DNA of 10,286 nucleotides from Candidatus Aenigmatarchaeota archaeon. GTDB lineage: Archaea > Aenigmatarchaeota > Aenigmatarchaeia > GW2011-AR5. A program made the position numbers and the translations under genes. Numbering within the stretch: position 1 is the first letter of the stretch; the number at the start of each line of letters is the position of its first letter. Under the pieces are notes generated by a model, which saw only the letters and a list, made by a program, of their open reading frames with translations, did no database searches and was not told the DNA's origin. Below, piece after piece: positions 5,074-10,286 of the stretch. The DNA lies in NCBI GenBank assembly GCA_016202875.1, contig JACQNX010000071.1, forward strand, positions 1 to 10,286, written 5' to 3'.

Positions 5074-7185
5074 ATGGCAAAAGACATCATATGCGGCATG
5101 TATGTGGACGAGAACAAGGCGCCATTCAAGGCAACGCAGGACGGCGTAAAGTATTATTTCTGCAGCGGGAACTGCCTCAACACGTTTCTCAGGCCGCAGA
5201 AAGAGATGCGCATCCTGAAATACATGGCCATATTCAGCCTTGTTTTAGGGGCTGCGACAGCGGTTTTTGAATACATATATCCGATAAACTGGTTCGGGAT
5301 ACCGAACTACATATGGCTTTTCCTTTTTGCAACCCCTGTGCAGTTCATAGGCGGCTGGAAGTTTTACTTAGGCACAAGAGACGCGATAAGGGCAAGACAA
5401 GCCAACATGGATAGCCTTATAGCGATAGGAACAAGCGCGGCATGGATTTATTCCACGATCTACGCGTTTCAGGGAATTCTGTGGCCTCAAATATTTCCGC
5501 GTGTCACAGCCGGAGGGCCGGAAGTCTACTTTACGGAGTCAGGGCTGATAATCGGCTTCATCTTATTGGGCAGGTACATGGAGCATATTGTAAAAGGCAG
5601 GGCGTCGCATGCAATAAGAAAATTGCTTGATTTGCAGCCAAAGCTGGCAAGGGTTATCAGGAACAGGAAAGAAATGGAAATACCGGTAGAGCAAGTGAAG
5701 GTCGGCGACATCTTAATTGTAAAGCCGGGGGAGAAAATGCCTGTTGACGGGATTGTTGTTGATGGCTATTCTTCCGTCGACCAGTCTATGATAACTGGCG
5801 AAAGCATACCAGTAGAAAAGAAAAGAGGCGACGGGATTATAGGTGCAACGATCAACAAGACCGGCATGCTTAAGATAAAAGCTACAAAGGTCGGGCAGGA
5901 CACAGCGCTTTCCCAGATAGTGAAGATGGTGCAGGAGGCTGTTGTTTCCAGAACGCCAATACAAAGGCTTGCGGATAAAATATCCTCGTACTTTGTCCCG
6001 GCTGTCGTTGCAATTGCAATAGTTTCATTCTTGTTCTGGTATTATGTTGCAGGCCTTCCGTTCGCGCTTGCGCTGACGATGCTCATAGCTGTGCTGATAG
6101 TCGCGTGCCCCTGTGCTTTGGGCATAGCAACACCGGCGGCAATAATGATAGGCGCAGGCAAGGGCGCGCAGAACGGCATACTGATAAAAAGCGGTGAGTA
6201 TCTGGAGAAGGCGCATAAGCTCACTACAATCGTGTTTGACAAGACAGGCACCCTGACAAAAGGCGAGCCTGATGTCACAGATATCATTTCGCTGGGGAAG
6301 CGTTCAGAAAAAGAAATCCTGAAGTATGCAGCCATAGCAGAAAAAGGCTCTGAACATCCTCTGGGCGATGCAATTGTGAAAAGCGCCATGGCTAAGAAAA
6401 TCAATGTACCCGATCCTGCGAGATTCAGGGCAGTGCCAGGTCATGGCGTTGAAGCTTCGTATAGGGGCAAGAAAATCCTTCTCGGAAACAGAAAACTCAT
6501 GGCAAAATACAAAATACCTGCAGAAGAAACAGAAAGCCATCTCACTAAGCTGGAGACAGACGGCAAGACGGCTATGATTTTAGCCGTGGGCAGGTCTGCT
6601 ATCGGCATAATTGCTGTTGCCGACACGCTGAAAGAGAATTCAGCAAAGGCTGTCGCGATGCTGGAAAAGATGGGAATAGAGGTTATCATGCTTACAGGCG
6701 ACAATCCAAGGACTGCGAACGCAATTGCAGGCAAGCTTGACATAAAACGCGTGCTTGCCGAGGTGCTGCCGCAGGACAAGGCCAAGGAAATAAAGAAGCT
6801 CCAGAAAGAGGGAAAAATCGTTGCGATGGTTGGCGACGGGATAAACGATGCCCCTGCTTTGGCTCAGGCTGACGTGGGCATCGCAATAGGATCGGGCACT
6901 GACATCGCAAAAGAAACAGGCGGCATAGTACTGATTAAAAATGAGATATCGGATGTGGTGACGTCAATAGACCTGAGCAAGAAAACAGTCAGAAAAATAA
7001 AGCAGAATCTTTTCTGGGCATTTTTCTACAACATAGCATTGATACCCATAGCAGCAGGCGCGCTTTACCCGTTCACGGGCGTACTGCTCAATCCGATTTA
7101 CGCCGCGATTGCAATGGCTACAAGCTCAATAACTGTTGTAGGGAATTCAATGTTGCTGAACAGGTACACAGCGCGGTGCACGTGA
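5074..7185 (+). CDS. copA: Cu+-exporting P1B-type ATPase with N-terminal YHS domain
   Basis: A 703-residue P-type ATPase that pumps Cu+ (possibly Ag+) out of the cytoplasm using ATP. An N-terminal YHS/TRASH-type metal domain (C7, C30, C34) replaces the usual HMA domain with GMTCxxC. Eight membrane helices are expected. Diagnostic motifs are TGES in the actuator domain, CPC in helix 6 (C345, C347), phosphorylation site DKTGT (D389), SEHPLGDAIV (the HP motif), and GDGINDAPAL in the hinge. YN (652-653) in helix 7 and MATSS (681-685) in helix 8 complete the P1B-1 Cu+ signature. The ATG has GGGTGA at 5062-5067, overlapping the DUF302 remnant stop. It is the functional core of the gene train. It appears full length, slightly short because the HMA repeats are absent. 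Confidence 0.97.
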   Translation: MAKDIICGMYVDENKAPFKATQDGVKYYFCSGNCLNTFLRPQKEMRILKYMAIFSLVLGAATAVFEYIYPINWFGIPNYIWLFLFATPVQFIGGWKFYLGTRDAIRARQANMDSLIAIGTSAAWIYSTIYAFQGILWPQIFPRVTAGGPEVYFTESGLIIGFILLGRYMEHIVKGRASHAIRKLLDLQPKLARVIRNRKEMEIPVEQVKVGDILIVKPGEKMPVDGIVVDGYSSVDQSMITGESIPVEKKRGDGIIGATINKTGMLKIKATKVGQDTALSQIVKMVQEAVVSRTPIQRLADKISSYFVPAVVAIAIVSFLFWYYVAGLPFALALTMLIAVLIVACPCALGIATPAAIMIGAGKGAQNGILIKSGEYLEKAHKLTTIVFDKTGTLTKGEPDVTDIISLGKRSEKEILKYAAIAEKGSEHPLGDAIVKSAMAKKINVPDPARFRAVPGHGVEASYRGKKILLGNRKLMAKYKIPAEETESHLTKLETDGKTAMILAVGRSAIGIIAVADTLKENSAKAVAMLEKMGIEVIMLTGDNPRTANAIAGKLDIKRVLAEVLPQDKAKEIKKLQKEGKIVAMVGDGINDAPALAQADVGIAIGSGTDIAKETGGIVLIKNEISDVVTSIDLSKKTVRKIKQNLFWAFFYNIALIPIAAGALYPFTGVLLNPIYAAIAMATSSITVVGNSMLLNRYTARCT

Positions 7186-7207
7186 AAAAGATTACAGGAA
7201 TGTTAAA

Positions 7208-7273
7208 GTGTCCAAAATAAATGCATATTTTGTTCGTACGCAGACAAAAGGCTGTCCAAGCGGGTGTTTGTAG
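7208..7273 (+). CDS. 21-residue ORF ending in a Cys-containing tail
   Basis: A GTG-started ORF of 21 residues ends TKGCPSGCL, with its stop (7271-7273) directly abutting the ATG at 7274. Zero-gap junctions also occur at 1820/1821 and 3634/3635, which favours translation. It shares the theme of basic residues followed by a terminal Cys motif with the 12-residue peptide at 2203. The ribosome site is poor (AGGA near 7196). It may be a leader that couples to the next gene, a Cys peptide, or chance. Confidence 0.3.
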   Translation: MSKINAYFVRTQTKGCPSGCL

Positions 7274-7747
7274 ATGAAAAGAAAAGCAACAAATAAAAGC
7301 AAAACACATAAAGAAAGATTTCTTGGCTTCTTTAGCAGCCTATCCGGAGGCCTGAGCTTCTTGGGCGGATGGCAGGTCTGTCACAATCTTTGCTTGGGCA
7401 TAATAGCCCTGCTGTCGGTTGTTGGGATAACAGTGGCTGGAATGCCGCTCTTGTTTCTGACACAATACACAATATACTTCTGGTCTATAGCCGTGCTAAT
7501 CCTGGTACCTGCCCTCATTCTATACTGGAAAAACAGGAAATGCATGTCAGCGAAACTTCTGCTGTTTAACGTGGGCATAATAACTGCGAGCACGCCTTTC
7601 ATGGAGCTGCAGCCTTACCAGATCGCATTCTGGGCTATTGGCGGCATTCTCATTGCAGGCTCAATATGGATGTTTCTAAAACCAAGGCTTCAAAAGAATG
7701 GCAATAGCAAAAAATTTGCTTCAAGCGTTATTCCAGCGACCGGATAA
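7274..7747 (+). CDS. Four-helix membrane protein with CxxxC motif
   Basis: A 157-residue integral membrane protein with a strongly basic N-terminus (1-15), likely cytoplasmic. Hydrophobic segments lie near 41-62, 66-85, 93-108 and 116-136. WQVCHNLC (C36, H37, C40) lies just before the first helix, and C90 is in the loop after helix 2. A Cys-His pair at the mouth of a small four-helix protein resembles mercuric or soft-metal membrane transporters (MerC/MerT-like) in layout, but I see no clear family signature. It is the last gene of the rightward train and follows copA. Its 3' end overlaps the leftward Cys-rich gene by 20 bases. A metal-transfer role is inference. Confidence 0.75.
   Translation: MKRKATNKSKTHKERFLGFFSSLSGGLSFLGGWQVCHNLCLGIIALLSVVGITVAGMPLLFLTQYTIYFWSIAVLILVPALILYWKNRKCMSAKLLLFNVGIITASTPFMELQPYQIAFWAIGGILIAGSIWMFLKPRLQKNGNSKKFASSVIPATG
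7706..7720 (-). terminator. Candidate terminator for the ccdA/Cys-rich operon
   Basis: AGCAAA-N3-TTTGCT is a perfect inverted repeat that on the minus strand contains a run of six T. It begins 7 bases past the stop of the leftward Cys-rich gene and lies inside the rightward membrane protein gene. T-runs are the main archaeal termination signal, so it could end the leftward transcript. Confidence 0.3.
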
Positions 7748-7862
7748 GGAGCCTGCACGCCTCCGGAGTTAACGCTTTCCTCAATTCCTTTGTGCATATG
7801 CAGATGCAGCAGTCACATGCAGGGCATACGCCGCCGGTGCAGCACGATTTTCTCCTTGCCAT
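7728..7862 (-). CDS. 44-residue cysteine-rich protein, metallothionein-like
   Basis: The reading frame starts with ATG at 7862, after a strong GAGGTGAT site at 7865-7872, and ends with TAA at 7728. It encodes 44 residues, nine of them cysteine: C7, C8, C13, C16, C18, C19, C21, C23 and C36. The core reads CCTGGVCPACDCCICIC, between a basic N-terminus (MARRKS) and an amphipathic TKELRKALTPEACRLLI tail. There is no signal peptide, so it is probably cytoplasmic. It lies 19 bases after the ccdA-like gene and should share its transcript. Its density of CxC and CC pairs resembles metallothioneins or small Cu+ buffers. A metal-cluster or redox role is also possible. I recognise no named family. It overlaps the end of the convergent gene by 20 bases. 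Confidence 0.8.
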   Translation of the reverse strand: MARRKSCCTGGVCPACDCCICICTKELRKALTPEACRLLIRSLE

Positions 7863-7881
7863 AACATCACCTCACAAAATT

Positions 7882-8718
7882 TTATCCCAAATGTGGAAAG
7901 AATATACTCACAAATATCCTATTCCCTTCCAATGTAAGCAATGCTATGGAAAAGCCGGAAATTATCATAACAACAGCCGCAACCATTTTTATTAATTTGT
8001 AGTTCTCTGCAATTTTTGTTACGAGCCTTTTGCGCAGTGAATCCGTTAGCAGTGTAATTGTAACCATTAAAATGCCCATCGTAAGCGAGAATACAAGAAA
8101 TGCAGTAATAGCCGCGGTAAAGCTGCCAAACGAAAGCGCATAAAGCATAAGACCCAGAAGTATCGGACCTGTACATCCAATTGCCGCACCATTATACACC
8201 ACTCCATAAGCATACATACTTTTGGAGAAAGATTTTTTCTGTACGCCTTGCAAAAAAGGGAAATGAAAAGTTCTTCCTGTGAGGTATACAATGCCTAATG
8301 CCGCTATTAAAAACCCTGATACTATCCTTACAACTAAAATGGCTGGGATATCCTGTCTTGGGTCGGGAACAAAAGGTGCAACATTGCCAAGAATGCCTAT
8401 AATAATTCCTAATATCATGTTAACTGTTACAATTCCGGCTGCGGCCATTAAACCGAGATATAGAGATTTATTTCTTCTTTCTTTTTTTCTGTTTTGTGAA
8501 GCATAGTAGCTTACATACGAGGGCAGGACGGTGAAAGCGCATGGGGAGAAAAATGCCGCAATGCCGAAAATCACGGATAGTATTATTAAGTTGTACTGTG
8601 AAAGCACATTTGGCAATGCTATGTTGTAAATAAAACCTAGAAATCCAAAGTAGTAGCCAATCAAGCCGATAAATACGACAAACAGGAGTGTCAAAATAAA
8701 ATAAGCTATGTTTCGCAT
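7882..8718 (-). CDS. ccdA: CcdA/DsbD-type transmembrane thiol-electron transporter
   Basis: A 278-residue membrane protein of the CcdA/DsbD family, which carries electrons from cytoplasmic thioredoxin across the membrane to external thiol proteins. Six or seven helices are predicted. The two conserved cysteines are visible: C60 in FFSPCAFTVLP, and C182 in AAIGCTGPILL, each beside prolines as in the family. I start at ATG 8718, which follows AAAGGTGGAGC. An in-frame ATG at 8787 would run through the divergent promoter and is unlikely. The gene is divergent from an HxlR regulator across 67 bases holding a perfect inverted repeat. The triple thioredoxin-like protein is the probable external partner. 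In this neighbourhood it may also serve metal-binding cysteines. Confidence 0.88.
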   Translation of the reverse strand: MRNIAYFILTLLFVVFIGLIGYYFGFLGFIYNIALPNVLSQYNLIILSVIFGIAAFFSPCAFTVLPSYVSYYASQNRKKERRNKSLYLGLMAAAGIVTVNMILGIIIGILGNVAPFVPDPRQDIPAILVVRIVSGFLIAALGIVYLTGRTFHFPFLQGVQKKSFSKSMYAYGVVYNGAAIGCTGPILLGLMLYALSFGSFTAAITAFLVFSLTMGILMVTITLLTDSLRKRLVTKIAENYKLIKMVAAVVMIISGFSIALLTLEGNRIFVSIFFPHLG

Positions 8719-8729
8719 TGCTCCACCTT

Positions 8730-8756
8730 TTAATAGTTTCTTTTGTATACTATTAA
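8730..8756. promoter_or_regulatory. Inverted-repeat operator in the ccdA/HxlR divergent promoter
   Basis: TTAATAGT-N11-ACTATTAA is a perfect 8-bp inverted repeat lying between the two divergent start codons (8718 and 8786). Its left arm touches the ccdA ribosome site. A TATA-like TTAAATT for ccdA lies at 8766-8772 (minus), which would place its start site within the repeat. The obvious candidate binder is the adjacent HxlR protein, whose family binds such dyads as dimers and commonly autoregulates. Confidence 0.6.
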
Positions 8757-8785
8757 CAGAAGCGGAATTTAAGGTGAGCAGTTTC

Positions 8786-9256
8786 ATGGCAGAAACCAGT
8801 TTCTATTCTGTAACTAAAGGCAGACAGACGCCGAAGGCGTCAACCGATTTGTGCAGAATGAAAGGCAACGGCTATTGTCCGAAGCCATTGGAGCAGGCGG
8901 CCATTTTCTTGAGCAAGAAATGGACACTTAGCATAATTGTAACAATCGGAAATTTTGGCACTTTAAGATTTAATGATTTGCTAAAACGAATCGAAGGCGT
9001 AACCCAGAAAACATTATCTGAAAGGCTGAAAGAGCTTGGGCAATACAATTTGTTGGCTAGACAGGCTTTTCCAGAGAAGCCTCCGCGCGTAGAGTACTCG
9101 TTGACTAGAAATGGCCAGAAAGTCAGAAGGGCTGTTTTGCCTCTGCTACAGCTTGCCGAATCCCAGACTTTTGCCAGGGGGCTTATGGTAGGTCCCACGG
9201 CTGTTCTTCTGAAACAAAATTTGGTACACGACAAAAAATGGAAGCACGGAAAATAA
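8786..9256 (+). CDS. HxlR-family winged-helix regulator
   Basis: A 156-residue transcription factor. The HxlR pattern is clear: YCPKPLEQAAIFLSKKWTLS (30-49), then IGNFGTLRFNDLLKRI, the recognition-helix region TQKTLSERLKEL, and a wing segment PRVEYSLTRNG. Two cysteines, C23 and C31, lie in the N-terminal region where redox-sensing members (YodB, HypR) keep a reactive Cys; C31 occupies the family CP position. I start at ATG 8786 with AAGGTGAG at 8771-8778. An upstream ATG at 8708 would read through the divergent operator and is unlikely. It probably controls ccdA and itself through the repeat at 8730-8756. Whether the signal is copper, thiol stress or an electrophile is not visible. Confidence 0.9.
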   Translation: MAETSFYSVTKGRQTPKASTDLCRMKGNGYCPKPLEQAAIFLSKKWTLSIIVTIGNFGTLRFNDLLKRIEGVTQKTLSERLKELGQYNLLARQAFPEKPPRVEYSLTRNGQKVRRAVLPLLQLAESQTFARGLMVGPTAVLLKQNLVHDKKWKHGK

Positions 9257-9278
9257 GCAAAAATGGGTGTGGTCTTAA

Positions 9279-9932
9279 GTGAGCGATTTCAAGTGCGGCG
9301 AATGTGAAAGAAATTTTTCTTCTCAGGAATCGCTGGATCAGCATAACATGGACAAGCACGGCCCTAGAGGAACGCATTCGAAGCATGAACTAAAGCAATT
9401 CAAAAAGCAGGAAAGAGAAAAACAACTTGATATTGAAAAAAAGAAAGCGTCGAGGTCAAAATTACTGAAACGAAGCGCTTACGTAGCAGTTCCTGTACTT
9501 CTAATAGCAGCAGTATTTGCATTTATTTCTTCGCAGCCACTTGCAACTGGCAATGCAATTGGCTCTGTTACTTCTGGTTCAGAAATCCCGAATACGCCTA
9601 TTCATTGGCATCCAACACTAACGATAAAATTAAACGGACAACAGCAGACTATACCTGCGAATCTGGGTGCTGTTGGAGTGCATCAGCCCATACATACCCA
9701 TGACTCGACAGGCGTTTTGCACTATGAAAATGATAATCCAACGCCGGAAAATATGCCGCTTCGTTATTTTTTTGAAAAGGTGTGGAGAAAGCCATTCAAC
9801 AGCACATGTATAATGAACTATTGCAATAGCGATTCCAGCACCGTAAAAATGTTCGTCAACGGCATGGAAAATTCCGAATTTGATAATTATATACCTAGGG
9901 ACAGGGACGAGATTAGGATAGAATTTAACTAG
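9279..9932 (+). CDS. C2H2 finger, TM anchor and external His-rich domain fusion
   Basis: A 217-residue protein starting at GTG, 22 bases after the HxlR stop and with GGGTGTGG at 9265-9272 upstream. Residues 4-27 form a C2H2 zinc finger (C6, C9, H22, H27). A charged, probably coiled segment (36-65) follows, then a membrane helix (about 66-84). The external domain has HWH (109-111), H135, HTH (139-141), H148, a paired-Cys segment C177/C182, FVNG (192-195) and a final DEIRIEF. It is paralogous to the C-terminal domain of the protein at 4185-4937. A cytoplasmic finger coupled to an external metal-binding-like domain suggests a transmembrane sensor or tether. Co-transcription with the regulator supports signalling, but this is inference. 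Confidence 0.8.
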   Translation: MSDFKCGECERNFSSQESLDQHNMDKHGPRGTHSKHELKQFKKQEREKQLDIEKKKASRSKLLKRSAYVAVPVLLIAAVFAFISSQPLATGNAIGSVTSGSEIPNTPIHWHPTLTIKLNGQQQTIPANLGAVGVHQPIHTHDSTGVLHYENDNPTPENMPLRYFFEKVWRKPFNSTCIMNYCNSDSSTVKMFVNGMENSEFDNYIPRDRDEIRIEFN

Positions 9933-10128
9933 CAAGATGGCAATGACAGTTATGACACATTTTGCCGAAATAAGGTGAAAACAAGCTTTATATTCTTCAA
10001 GCTATATATCCCACAGATATTCCAGCCGAAAGTAGGCGCCTGTTTTTTCGTTCTGGGCTCGACGGGAGCACTATACAAAAATTTAGGTGCTCACTACATT
10101 TGCGACCTGACATTTAGCTAAAGCCTCC
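9933..10128. other. Intergenic region with hairpin and TATA-like elements
   Basis: No coding frame is evident. GAGCAC (10066-10071) pairs with GTGCTC (10087-10092) around 15 bases. TATA-like stretches occur on the plus strand near 9979-9986 (CTTTATATTC) and on the minus strand near 9999-10011 (GGGATATATAGC). A small RNA is possible, but I see no tRNA, C/D box or other diagnostic structure. Confidence 0.3.
10025..10048 (+). terminator. T-tract terminator candidate after the regulator operon
   Basis: A short GCC...GGC stem (10025-10027, 10035-10037) is followed by TTTTTT at 10043-10048, about 110 bases past the stop at 9932. The stem is weak, but a T-run alone can terminate archaeal transcription. 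Confidence 0.3.
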
Positions 10129-10286
10129 TCAACACCGCACGCAAATCTGCCCACATTTTTCAATTTTCTTTATCAAATCGTCCAGCGAAATGGGTGTATA
10201 TTCTATAAGCTCAACGCATACATTGATCGTCTTCTTTTTGCAGTTGACTGACGGAAAATTGACTAAGTCGTGATTATGCTTATCAC
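10129..10286 (-). CDS. Partial CDS, C-terminal end with Cys-rich tail
   Basis: The last 51 residues of a leftward gene are open to the window edge and end with TGA at 10129-10131. There is no in-frame start in the window, so the gene begins beyond 10286. The sequence contains NCKKKTINVCVELIEYTP, an amphipathic helix ISLDDLIKKIEKC, and the tail CGQICVRC. Four cysteines lie near the end (one in EKC shared with CGQIC), with further ones upstream. It may be a metal- or thiol-responsive protein related to the rest of the locus, but the visible part does not reveal the family. Confidence that it is coding comes from the sensible composition and the Cys theme. Confidence 0.45.
   Translation of the reverse strand, partial: DKHNHDLVNFPSVNCKKKTINVCVELIEYTPISLDDLIKKIEKCGQICVRC

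Noticed and set aside
6042..6404. 120-residue open frame on the minus strand inside copA
   Set aside because: copA is unambiguous on the plus strand. The minus frame has no ribosome site and no recognisable motif.
8708..8785. Upstream ATG that would extend the HxlR protein by 26 residues
   Set aside because: The extension would run through the divergent operator and the ccdA start. ATG 8786 has the AAGGTGAG site and gives a normal HxlR N-terminus.
8719..8787. Upstream start that would extend the CcdA-like protein by 23 residues
   Set aside because: It overlaps the HxlR start and the promoter. The ATG at 8718 has the AAAGGTGG site and leads directly into the first helix.
9630..9935. 101-residue minus-strand frame over the finger/TM/His gene
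   Set aside because: It is a shadow of the plus-strand gene, whose paired His and Cys motifs and paralogy are clear.
10035..10095. Possible tRNA suggested by GGGCTCGACGGG and flanking stems
   Set aside because: No acceptor stem, anticodon arm or proper T-loop can be assembled on either strand.

Overview
The window looks archaeal. Start codons are preceded by short GGTGA-type ribosome binding sites, genes abut or overlap with almost no spacing, TATA-like boxes sit just ahead of short leaders, and the protein families (HxlR regulator, DUF302, DUF5676-like 2TM protein, C2H2 finger fused to a membrane anchor) are common in archaea. Small anchored proteins with Lys-rich N-termini and His/Met/Cys-rich outer domains suggest a DPANN-type lineage such as Micrarchaeota or Parvarchaeota. 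That placement is inference from protein style, not from a marker gene.

Layout. A rightward gene train runs from 67 to 7747: a CPAC membrane protein; a PCYCGC-like anchored protein; a DUF5676-like 2TM protein; a Met-rich anchored protein with an EF-hand-like/Cys module; a 12-residue Lys-rich peptide ending GGCC; a 72-residue Ser-rich anchored protein ending GGC; an anchored protein with three thioredoxin-like domains; an anchored NTF2-like protein; an anchored His/Cys protein that repeats the EF-hand-like/Cys module; a truncated DUF302 remnant; a Cu+-type P1B ATPase (copA) with an N-terminal YHS domain; a tiny Cys-containing ORF; and a four-helix membrane protein with a CxxxC motif. A leftward pair follows: ccdA-like (8718 to 7882) and a 44-residue protein with nine cysteines (7862 to 7728). 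Divergent from it, rightward, are an HxlR-family regulator and a C2H2-finger/TM/His-rich protein. At the right edge the 3' end of a leftward Cys-containing gene enters the window.

The genes fit one job, copper (or other soft-metal) handling tied to thiol redox at the cell surface. CopA would export Cu+, and the Met/His/Cys-rich anchored proteins would bind metal outside. The CcdA-like protein would pass electrons across the membrane to the triple thioredoxin-like protein, keeping external cysteines reduced. The Cys-rich mini-protein could buffer metal inside, and the HxlR protein, with two N-terminal cysteines, could sense thiol or metal stress. The linkage is inferred from context; individual family calls vary in certainty.

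Non-coding highlights are two copies of a TTTACA-N5-TGTAAA dyad, each exactly 16 nt ahead of a start codon and part of a leader-plus-N-terminus duplication, and a perfect 8-bp inverted repeat in the ccdA/HxlR divergent promoter.
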